A stretch of DNA of 64,000 nucleotides, from contig OX411554.1 in the NCBI GenBank assembly GCA_948146395.1, positions 38,975,730 through 39,039,729 on the forward strand. The letters are read 5' to 3'. The translations under genes and the position numbers were made by a program. The notes below the pieces were generated by a model that searched no databases, was not told where the DNA came from, and saw only the letters and a program-made list of their open reading frames with translations. The stretch's first letter is position 1. Each line of letters begins with the position of its first letter. Shown here in pieces: positions 34,487-44,070 of this stretch. The DNA is from Fragum whitleyi. Its lineage: Eukaryota; Mollusca; Bivalvia; Cardiida; Cardiidae.

Positions 34487-34490
<4 letters not shown>
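32476..34490. other. No gene recognised; small degenerate fragments
   Basis: CTGCCCTGCGTGCATGATAA (33464) to TTGAACGCAG may be a worn family E hairpin. 34150-34265 has phrases like family C (TGCGTAGGTCGTGCAGTCTG, CCTATTTCGCGTGAAGTG). A-runs lie at 33180-33209. Short frames are not similar to known proteins. Confidence 0.4.
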
Positions 34491-34666
<176 letters not shown>

Positions 34667-36268
34667 CGGGGACATGAAAACACAAGGATGGAGCATAAGA
34701 GTTCAACTTTATATATCGAGGGTTTAGTACAAGACTGTCCTTAGTGTATATACAGTGTACACTCACTTAGTACAGTCTTGTGCTGAACCCTCGATATGCT
34801 TCATTTTACGTTTTATTGGAATCTAAATAGATTATTTTAAGATTCTGACTCCAATACTTTCTAACAATTTGTATGTTGATAAAGGCTAAGTCCCATTATA
34901 GCCTTCGTAAATTTGAAAGTCACAAGCGAAAATCTGCAGCAGGTGTTCTATTTTTATGAGCCGTGGGTGTAAAATTTTTATTATGGTGTTCCTAAGATGA
35001 GTTTATCTTGACAAAATGGCGGAGAGAAAGTACACGGCTTTGGGGGGGGGGGGGGGGGGGGGTCATTTTATTTTGCCAGAAATTCACATTACGATGCCTT
35101 CGTAAATTTGAAAGTCACAAGAGAAAATCTGCAGCAGGTGTTCTATTTTTATGAGCCGAGGGTGTGAAATATTTATTATAGAGTTCCTTAGACGAGTTTC
35201 TCTTGACAAATACCGCGGGGAGAAAGTACACGACTTTTCGATCCATTCTTTTTTACCAGGAATTTTAATTCCGAAGTCTGGTGTCAGCCCTGCTTCGTTC
35301 GTGTCTCTTCCGGTTTGAAAATTGAGACGATAATGAACAGTTTTATGGCGAAGTCGAATTTAAGGACTTAACTGAGAGCAGTTGATCATTAAAGACGCGG
35401 TTTGTCTTAAACTCATGATTAGAAGAAATCCTTTCTCTGTTCTTTGTGTAGAGCCATTATACTGGAAATCAAGTATATTTTATTTCCTCTCTCTCTCGGG
35501 GACATGAAATGACAAGGATGGAGCATAAGAGTGCAAACTCACATATCGAGGGTTTAGTACAAGACTGTACTAAGTGTATATACAGTGTATATACACTTAG
35601 TACAGTCTTGTGCTGAACCTTCGATATGCTTCATCTTAAGTTTTATTTGAATACAAAAAGATGTTTTTAAATTCTAACTCAAATACTTTCTAACACTTTG
35701 TATGTTGATAAAGGCTTAATCCCATTATTGCCTTCGTAAATTTGAAAGACACAAGAGAAAATCAACAGCAGGTGTTCTATTTTTATGAGCCGAGGATGTG
35801 AAATATTTATCATGGTGTTCCTTAGACGAGTTTCTCTTGACAAATACTGCGGGGAGAAGGTACACGACTTTTCGATCCATTCTAGTTTGCCAAGAATTCT
35901 AATTCGAAGTCTGGTGTCAGCCCTGCTTCGTTTGTATCTCTTCCGGTTTGAAAATTATGGTGTTCCTTAGACGAGTTTCTCTTGACAAATACTGTGGGGA
36001 AAAAGTACACGACTTTTCGATTCATTCTAGTTTGCCAGGAATTTTAATTCCGAAGTCTGGTGTCAGCCCTGCTTCGTTTGTGCCTCTTCCGGTTCGAAAA
36101 TTGAGACGATAATGAACAGTTTTTATGGCGAAGTCGAATTTAAGGACTTAACTGAGAGGAGTTGATAATTAAAGACGCGGTTTGTCTTAAACTCGTGATT
36201 AGAAGAAATCCTTTCTCTGTTCTTTTTGTAGAGCCATGATACTGGGAATCAAGTCTATTTTTATTTCC
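34667..36268 (+). repeat. Tandem duplication of ~830 bp with cruciform cores
   Basis: CGGGGACATGAAA starts unit 1 at 34667 and unit 2 at 35497. Each unit has a long palindrome (34713-34798 and 35543-35626; GTACAAGACTGTACTAAGTG faces CACTTAGTACAGTCTTGTGC in unit 2). A GCCTTCGTAAATTTGAAAG block follows, then GGTGTTCTATTTTTATGAGC, GAGAAAGTACACGACTTT and CAGCCCTGCTTCGTTCGTG. Smaller internal repeats occur at 35090, 35725 and 35955. A 20-base G run sits at 35043-35062. Confidence 0.85.
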
Positions 36269-36696
36269 TTCTGAGGTTTTTAAGTTTGACAGGCAAATAA
36301 GAAAGCAATAGGAGTGCAGATATTATAACATTGAAGTGTACGTCAGAGGCCGCCACATGTTATTTAAAGCAGGTAGGTCACTTTGGGCCACAACTGATAC
36401 TATTGCAAGTTATTACTCCATATGAAGAAATAAACTTGGATACGTACGGTTTTTTTTCTGGAAAAAAATAATCTCGTGGAGATATAAACATAAATAGAAA
36501 TTATGCTTGAATTCTTTATCCTATCAAATATTTTGGATTACCTTTCATGAATACGTGAATAAGATTCTAACACCAGTGTGATTAATAATTTAGCTTTCAT
36601 ATTTCAATGAATTCAATAAAAATCCGCTTCATTTCCTTTCTCTCTTATGGACGTGATATTGCCAGGATGGCGTTTTAGGGAATATTTTTATGTAAT
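36269..36696. other. No recognisable feature
   Basis: AT-rich, nothing seen. Confidence 0.45.
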
Positions 36697-37145
36697 TACA
36701 ATAAAGAACATCGTGAAATTGGCATTCATCTCAATCAAAACCACTCAAAATCATTGGCTCAGCGCTCCATTCATTCATTCCAAACACTCACTCAAACCAT
36801 TCAAAAACGCCCAAAACTCACCGAAAAAAGATAGAATCAACAACGTTATTCAAAATAAATACAGCTGGAAAAAGATATCACGCTTTCACTGACATAATTG
36901 AATTTGAAAGTGTCTGATAGGTTTTTGAAGAAATAAGACGCTATTTATAGAACTTGTTTTCATATTTTATCAAAGGGGGGGGGGGTAATGAATCGCTAAT
37001 TTTGTTCATGTTGTACAAAAATAGCGATATTGAGTTAACTCCCTTTGGATTCACTCAAAACTCACCCCATACACTCATTCAATTTCATTCCAAAATCAAC
37101 CCAAAATCATTCAACTTGTCAATTGCATGATGTTGCTACTAGTAT
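36697..37145 (+). mobile_element. MITE family B, copy 14
   Basis: ACAATAAAGAACATCGTGAA at the left and GTCAATTGCATGATGTTGCT at the right, with the central dyad near 36990-37030. Confidence 0.82.
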
Positions 37146-37244
37146 CTGTATGAGCTTACGTCTTATTCGAACTAAAATACATGTTTGATATTATTAAGTT
37201 CAAACTTTTGTACTTTCTCATAATTTGGATTTTGAAATGTTGAA

Positions 37245-37865
37245 ATGAGTCCCCGAATTATAGACTTGCTAATTTCGAATTCCACAGGACACAATCGAAA
37301 GCAGGTGCTCCACTTTTTTATGAGCCGTGGGTGTGAAATATTTATTATGGTGTTCCTAAGATTAGTTTTTCTTGACAAAACGGCGGGGAGAAAGTACACG
37401 ACTTTGGGGGTTCACACGGGCGTAGCTCCCATTACGCACATTACGCATTTGCGTAATAAGAATAAATCCTCTTTCGAAAAATATCGTTGATGAATGATCA
37501 TAACATCGAAACTACAGCTTATTCAAGGTGTAGTTACGATGTTTGATTATTAACCAAGGCTTAAATCATATAAACGGGGAGCGGGTGGAGGGCATTAGTC
37601 TTTAGCCCCAGTCCTCATATCGCCTTTATCCTATATTCTTGGTGGTCGCCTTTGAAATGCGTAAAATTTTCAACATCCTAGCTACGCCTATGGTTCATTT
37701 TAGTTTGCCAGAAATTCTAATTAACGATGTTTGGTGTCAGCCCTGCTACGTTTGTGTCTCTTCCGGTTTGAAAATTGAGATGGTAATGAAGAGTTTTATG
37801 GTCAAGTCTAATGTAACGACTTAACAGAGGAAGTTGATCATTAAATGCGCGGTTTGTCTTAAAGT
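37245..37865 (+). repeat. Third, split copy of the 34.7-36.3 kb unit, interrupted by MITE D
   Basis: 37245-37410 matches the CCGAATTATAGACTTGCTAA-side and GAGAAAGTACACGACTTT. 37700-37865 matches CAGCCCTGCTACGTTTGTG, CTTCCGGTTTGAAAATTGAG and GCGGTTTGTCTTAAA. A different element (37418-37692) lies between them. Confidence 0.7.
37418..37692 (+). mobile_element. MITE family D, copy 1
   Basis: GGGCGTAGCTCCCATTACGC at the left and AGCTACGCCTAT at the right. The interior has CGAAAAATATCGTTGATGAA and AAGCCCCAGTCC-type sequence. The same element, inverted, is at 41886-42123. Confidence 0.75.
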
Positions 37866-38470
37866 CATATTTGGAAGATATCCTTTTTTTTCTACATTTT
37901 TTTCATTCCTCGATACTTGTGTAGGGTTTTATGTTGAATTGGTTAAAAAGTCATTTTAGTTTCAAAAGTAGGGCATGTGCTAGCAAATCGAATTTAGGAG
38001 TCACTGACTCTCGAATGTGAATTTGTTATTGAAGCGGGCAAAAGCATTGAAATTAATGTTTAAGTCGGGATTTATGAATTATTTTGATTGACTTCCGCGC
38101 GTTTTCTCAACATATCTTCGTAAGAGATTCATATGTAAATAATAAAGTTTAAAAAAACGAAAAGAACAAATAAAAAATCTGCAACATAATAAATAATAAA
38201 CAAAATAATTACACTGAAATAAGAAATAGACTCACTCGGGTTGTTGTCAACGTTTCTTGCGATGTCTCGAATTTGAACTTTAACAATTAGATCTAATTTG
38301 ATCTTAAACTGAACTAGATCTATCCAAGAATTTATTTCAGATAGAATTTTTGTGTTTCAATGACGGATATCAATTTCTTTAATTGTTTCGTTATCCCACC
38401 ATTAACATAGGAGTTGGGCTTAATTATTAATAAATAGTTAATATTTTTCATAACGATATATGACTGAAAC
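37866..38470. other. No recognisable feature
   Basis: AT-rich, nothing seen. Confidence 0.45.
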
Positions 38471-38905
38471 AGATATAGAGGATATTCAATGAGTGGTTAT
38501 TGAATACCGAATTTATTAAACGAGTCATCTATAAACATATAAAAACGAGGCGTGCGCCGATTTTTTATCTGTTTTAGATGACGAGTTGAATAAATTTGGT
38601 TTTCGATGAGCACGAATTTTAAATTCTATTTATAATATGACATGAATCTTAGCTATAAAACTAGGGCATTCCAGAAATTTATCCATTCAAGTTTGTCCAC
38701 GAAACATATAACGCCGTTTGCGAAATGACGTTATCAAATGCATTATGACGTCATTTTCACAACGAAAATATTATCAACGAAAATATAATGTTTCTTTACA
38801 TTCTTAGCTAATTTGCATAGTTATTCCACTAGTGAAATAACACCCGTGAAATATCAAAAATATTCAACGGGGTTATTTCACCCTCATGACATACGTCATA
38901 TTATA
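38471..38905 (-). repeat. Dispersed repeat J, copy 2
   Basis: Inverted relative to 22605-23058. It retains TAACGCCGTTTGCGAAATGA, TGACGTCATTTTCACAACG, TTAGCTAATTTGCATAGTTA and ATTCAACGGGGTTATTTCAC. One of the two TGACGTCA palindromes is kept (about 38744). Confidence 0.8.
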
Positions 38906-39827
38906 AAGGCCCATATTAAACAAATCGCCTCCGAAATGCTCTTTATATGCTAGTAAGACGGACGGAACAATCGGGACTCTCGGCGATGCTACGAAGTTTA
39001 CCTCGAGGAAAATTAGGGCGCTGACATGAGAGCGCAAACTTTCAAAAGTGGGTATACATGACGACACATTAATCATCTTTCCCCGGCCGCAAAGGACGGC
39101 GTTGCATAAAACAAAATCAAGGAAAGAACAAAACAAAATGTTGGTGCAATGCATCAAAGTAGGTCGCGAATTATTTGTTTATCATCAATGAATTATGTAA
39201 TTCTTTTTTAGAATGTTATTATTTTCACAAACAATACATTTCTATCTGATTTTTAAACTTTTTTAAAGCATTATAATGGCCCTGCTATAACATGCGCATC
39301 AAGCTAATATAAACTAAGGAGTACTATATTTCAATGTAAGCAAAATAAATATCACAATCTGATGGTATATTGGTGCCTTGGTCACATCTCTATTGTTATT
39401 GAAGATATCTTCACGAAACTTATCACGTGTGTTCACAATCGAAAACAAAAGCTCTCCACGCAATCAAATGGATAAATCTGATATATTGACAAAACGACGG
39501 GGATATTGTTTCTGAAATTCAGTTGTTTATTCAGGATGCATTAATTGGTTTTTATGTTTTGAATAAAAACCTTTGACAAGTTTTATAATGATGTATTCCT
39601 TTTCCCCAATAACCATATTCAAAACGCATTTCTATTGGTTGGCCGCTTCTGCATCAATAAAATAGGGCATATTATAATTTGATAACAACCGTTTTACTGC
39701 GTTATGACATTAAAATTATAATATGACCAAGATCTCCAAAGACGATCGAAAAGCCTTAACAAAATGTCCCTTTCTTCAAGCGTATAAACCGAAGTAAAAC
39801 CTAAAAAGCGTCCCCAAATTACTCCAC
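38906..39827. other. No gene recognised; repeat M at ~39365-39470
   Basis: TTGTTATTGAAGATATCTTC and GAAACTTATCACGTGTGTTC recur at 50480-50570 and, inverted, near 55430-55490. A 94-codon minus frame (38873-39157) has no recognisable similarity. Confidence 0.45.
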
Positions 39828-39830
39828 TTA

Positions 39831-40568
39831 AGGCCCGGTCCCACTGCCAATGCCAAACGGACACAAAACGTATGCTAAACGGACACGACGGAAGAGTTAA
39901 ATTTCCATCCGTTCTCATACGGTTGATAAAAACTCATAATAGTGGCAAAAAATTGCTGAAACAGAACGGAAAATATCGGACGCGTAAAGTATGTAGCCAG
40001 GATGTTGAGTGGATGATCATCGGAAGCATTTCGGATAAGAGCGGATGACGGCTCAGAAGAGGTTATCGGGTATAATTGTGACGTAATCTAATAGCGGAAA
40101 GAGCGGATGCAAAGAGCATTGGAAGTATACACAAAGTATCCTTACCGGAAACAAAACGGTTACAACGCGGATCATAAAATTTCACGTGATGCATGCGCTT
40201 ACAAACTTAAATATCCGTGTTATTTTCTCTTTATATATTTTTCGTATACGTTATAAATCCACCTTGGGTACGTGTTCACCCAAAGCGGATAAGACCTCGG
40301 AGGATGCCTAACGGATGGATTGAGGATGCGGCGGAGGTATAACGGATGTTATCGGATTTACATCGTACATATCGGAAAGTTTATCCGCTCTACAAGTTTA
40401 GTGCAGCTCGAAACCTTCTGAGTGGATGGAATCACAATGGGCGGACGCTCGACGGACAGAGCGTATGCAAAGCGGATGTGCAGGGTAATAACACATGCAA
40501 AGCGTCTATTCAACGGAAGTAAAGATGTTCATACGTTTTACATCCCCAAGTGCAGTGGGGCTTGGCCT
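39831..40568. mobile_element. TTA-flanked non-autonomous TIR element saturated with CGGA(TG)
   Basis: Left terminus AGGCCCGGTCCCACTGC and right terminus GCAGTGGGGCTTGGCCT form an inverted repeat (mismatches in the middle). Direct TTA lies at 39828-39830 and 40569-40571. The 738-bp interior holds more than twenty CGGA words, many as GCGGATG or ACGGATG, and no long frame. A 3-bp TWA duplication is typical of PIF/Harbinger, so that assignment is inference from the duplication alone. Confidence 0.75.
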
Positions 40569-40571
40569 TTA

Positions 40572-41374
40572 CGTTCGAGGTACTTTTCAATTTACGGAAA
40601 AGTCCGGGCGATGTTCTGAATGAAGGAGGCAGTGAACTCCTTGTTTATTTTGTGTGTAATTTTCAAATATTTTGGATACCTTCATCTGGACGGACACACG
40701 AACTCACCGCCACGAGCTAGGTTCGAGCTCGCTACCACCGACTTATGAGTCCAGTACGCACACCAGTGAGGTGTGGGCTGTCAACAGAAAGCATGCAGTT
40801 TATCACTATGTTCAAGAAAGCTTTAATTCAACGGTTGAACCTGATTTTTGGCCTTTGCCTTGATCTATTACCATGGCTTTCGGAATTTAGGACTAAAACA
40901 TTCAACTGACACTTCTACACGCCCAATCGTATCAAATATTTTTTGTCGTTACATGTAAGCCTACAACTCGAGCACCACTGGACCATCAGCGTTTAGACCT
41001 ATTTGTATGAGTACGTTGTAGAAGCCTTTCAAATAATGTTTTTAATACAATGGAAGTGTGTCATGTTATCGGCTCTTTTTTTATGTCCGTTTAAAGGCCA
41101 CTGGCGAGCCTCCATGCACAATTGCATTTGGCAGGTGATTCGACTGAAAAGTGGTGTTTACAAAGATAGAGTGCTTGGTTATATACTTTGGGTATGACCA
41201 TGATTTCAGAATTGTCACATTTTCCTCACTATGTTTGTAATTTTTGGCTTTTGACCCTCTCGGCTTTTGGAATTTGAGGAATTTTGATGCAGTCAGGGGC
41301 AGTAGCCTAGCCTTCTAAGTTAGATCTACTAATCCTCAACCACATCTATATCCAATGAAATTCTGATCAGAATG
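40572..41374. other. No gene; tRNA-like stretch at 40708-40785
   Basis: On the minus strand CACCTCACTGGTGTGCGTAC resembles box A, GGACTCATAAGTCGG an anticodon arm with CAT, and GCGAGCTCGAACCTAGC box B. The acceptor stem does not pair well, so it is probably a decayed tRNA-derived SINE head. The rest is unremarkable. Confidence 0.4.
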
Positions 41375-41546
41375 AAATGTGACCCGTCACGCGAAAAGGG
41401 ACCGTCTGGGAACTCCGTAAAATAAACATTTGAAAAGGAATATAGTTATAGTACAGACTGAGCTGGTACCCCGATGTCTGTGAGTATCAATAGATCTAGG
41501 GACAGTAACCCAGTCCAAGTACAGACCAACCAGAAGTCGCATTTAA

Positions 41547-41767
41547 CCCTTTCCTGTTTAACACAATTTTGGACCTGTCCAAATTCAAAGGTTTTGCAGA
41601 CGAAAATTTAAAGTGGATTTAATGTGAAAAATATCCATTCTGAAGGGTAGAAAATAGTGTGGAAAAAGAAGAAATTGCTTGTCAGAAGCAATTTCTTCTT
41701 TTTTCACAATGTTTTCTCAAATAATAGATGACAGGCACGTAAAAAGCAGGGATTAAACAGCAAAGGA
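41547..41767 (+). mobile_element. TTAA-flanked MITE (piggyBac-like) nested in MITE C
   Basis: TTAA at 41543-41546 precedes CCCTTTCCTGTTTAA. The right end TTAAACAGCAAAGGA is followed by TTAA (41768-41771). The interior has a strong hairpin: AAAAAGAAGAAATTGCTTG facing AAGCAATTTCTTCTTTTT. The uninterrupted site can be seen in MITE C copy 5 near 50880. Confidence 0.78.
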
Positions 41768-41885
41768 TTAAAAAATGCACTAAAAGGTAGATCTAGATTG
41801 ATTATTCTAGATTCAGAAAATTAGCAAAGTGTGATAAATTTGCAACCCGCGCAAGCCTGACTAGGGTCGACACTTCAGTGAAGTC

Positions 41886-42123
41886 ATAGGCGTATATAGG
41901 ACGTTGAAATTGATACGCACCAAGAAGGCGAATATATAAGATAAATGCGATATAAGAACTTTGACCAAAGATGAATCCCCCCGTCCGCTCCTTTTTTAAG
42001 GTTTAAACGTTGGTGAATAATCAAAACATATGGTGATATGATAATTCGCCAACGATATTTTTCAACAGGGAATTATTTCTTTTACGCACTTGCATAAATT
42101 GCGTAATGGGAGTTACGCCCTTG
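41886..42123 (-). mobile_element. MITE family D, copy 2, nested in MITE C
   Basis: ATAGGCGTATATAGGACGTT at the left and TGCGTAATGGGAGTTACGCC at the right, inverted relative to 37418-37692. Confidence 0.75.
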
Positions 42124-42344
42124 GAAGTGACTTCACTTACTAATCAGATGGTCCCTTTTCGTGTGACGGGTCACAAATGATTAGAAAAAAATAGTGAAAT
42201 TTCGTGAATAGTCCATGAGCCAGAATGGGTTTTGTTTCCCCCCCCCCCCAGGAGGAATTTTGTAGACCATATTTTTCTGAAAGTCCATGGTATGTAGAAC
42301 ATTTTGAGACATGTTAGCACTCTGGCGAGTGGGGCTTTTGTAAG

Positions 42345-43784
42345 ATACGTTACTTTAAAGTAGCACCCCCTCAAAATTTTGAAAATGAATTATAAAAGAG
42401 TACCCAAAAAATTGAAGTTAAAATGACAAAAAGTTGACTTCTTATACATATATTTGTGTTACTGATTAACTGTAGGGTCCATTTATGGAATTTTTTGAAA
42501 AATCTGGTCATCTTAAGAGTCGTGATATTGCAGTAAAATACGTTACCCTTAAATTTCCAAGAAAACTATGAATATAGAAATTAATTGTCTATCCCTGCCT
42601 CACTGGGAATTTTGTTAACATTGCCCGTTTGATAGTCCATGGTATATAGAACATTTTGAGATTTGTTAGCACTCTGACAAGTGGGGCGTTAGTGAGATAC
42701 GTTACCTCAAAGTGAATTACCTATCAAATTTTCAAGACAAGATTTTAGGTTTGTACAGTGAAAAAATGAGTCAAAATGTCCAGAAGTGATCTTTTAATAC
42801 CAAAATTTATGTTGCTGAATGTATGTAGAGCAAATTCATACTAATACTTTGTAAATTAATCCCCATTGAAGGCATGATATGGAAGTAAAATACGTTACTT
42901 TTGAATTTCAAAGAAAGGCACATAGATAGGAATGATTTTTCCATAGCTGCCCCACTGGGAAGATTGTTAACATTGCTTTTCTAAAGGCCTATGTAATGTT
43001 GAGCATTTTGAAACTTGTTAGCAGTCTGGCCACTGGGGCAAATGCGAGATACGTTACTTTAAAGAAACCAACCCATAAAATTTTCATAAAACAATTTCAG
43101 TTGTTTGTCTTGTTATAGAAATTACCTGTAATTTAGTAAATATTAAATGATATTTTGTGTTTTGTTAATGATATTTGTGATTCTGGAGATAGTTGAAGCT
43201 CATTTACATTATGACTTGAAAAATATAGCCCTTACAAGAAATGCATGGGAGTAAAATATGTTACATATGAATTTCAATTTAATGCATTCAAAAGAAATTT
43301 TATATTCATCAATGCTCTACTGAATGTTTTGTTTACTGTGTTTTTCTATAAGCTTCTGTTCTTTGGGAGATTTATTTTTTTTTCATGCATCTGCCAATCA
43401 AGCTATTTGCAAAATATGTTACTCTAAAGTAACCAATTTATCCATCAATTACCATAGGCTTATTCATATCTCATCTGATTGCAATTATTGTAAAATCCCT
43501 TATTGTCTCAATCAACTTTAAACCACAACTGTTTAAAGTATTTTTAAGGTATCAATATAAATTTTAATCATTTCAAGACTGATAGTGGTTTTAAAAGCAT
43601 GCAAAATACGTTACCATTTATTTATAGGTAGAATTATTATTGAGCCGCTATCATAGTTTATGAAAATGCACCAAATTCAATGTTGAGGCAGCTTCCAAAC
43701 ACACTGTTGAGGCAGCTTATGGACTCTTCTATGTTTGAGACTTTTTTCACATTTTTAGAATAAAACACAAGTTATATATGTTAC
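42345..43784 (+). repeat. Decaying ~352-bp tandem array with paired ATACGTTAC motifs
   Basis: ATACGTTAC or ATATGTTAC occurs at 42345, 42538, 42697, 42890, 43049, 43257, 43414, 43606 and 43776. It alternates between a GATACGTTACTTTAAAG context and a GTAAAATACGTTAC...AATTTC context. Unit starts share CACTGGGAA..TTGTTAACATTG (units 2-3) and GTTAGCA.TCTGGC.A.TGGGGC (units 1-3). Similarity declines from left to right. Confidence 0.82.
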
Positions 43785-43920
43785 TTCTGATGATAAGAGA
43801 CAGTTTTCATTGTGAAAAATAATGACCAAATAGATGAAAAAAGCGGTTCCTACAATATTTTTTGAGCAATATTCCCATCAATTTAGTACAGAAAAGTTAA
43901 AAATATTTCTTAGAGTTGAT

Positions 43921-44070
43921 CACGATCGTAGCCCAGTTGGTAGCACATTGGATTTGGTAGCGCAGTTGACTCCATATCATAGGTACTAGGTTTCGTCAGC
44001 CAGTACAAAGGAGTTGATTATCATTCATCTTCGTTGTATAAGCAGCTAGAGGCTTTAAAAGGATGATGTG
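43921..44070 (+). mobile_element. Old SINE copy inside the foldback-like element
   Basis: CGTAGCCCAGTTGGTAGCAC, GTAGCGCAGTTGAC, GGTACTAGGTTTCGTCAGCC, AGTTGATTATCATTC, AGCAGCTAGAGGC and AAAAGGATGATGTGATG follow the SINE order. The head appears partly duplicated. Confidence 0.55.

Larger units (their letters stand above)
41375..42177 (+). mobile_element. MITE family C, copy 4, carrying two nested insertions
   Basis: Left AAATGTGACCCGTCACGCGA and right CGTGTGACGGGTCACAAAT. The interior landmarks CCAGAAGTCGCATTT, GGTAGATC...ATTCTAG and CCTGACTAGGGTCGACACTT are in the family order. They are interrupted by a TTAA element (41547-41767) and by a family D MITE (41886-42123), so it is about 800 bp instead of about 265. 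Confidence 0.85.

Noticed and set aside
38873..39157. 94-codon minus-strand frame with hydrophobic stretches
   Set aside because: No family motif, no promoter or splice context, and it runs into repeat J at its C-terminal end.
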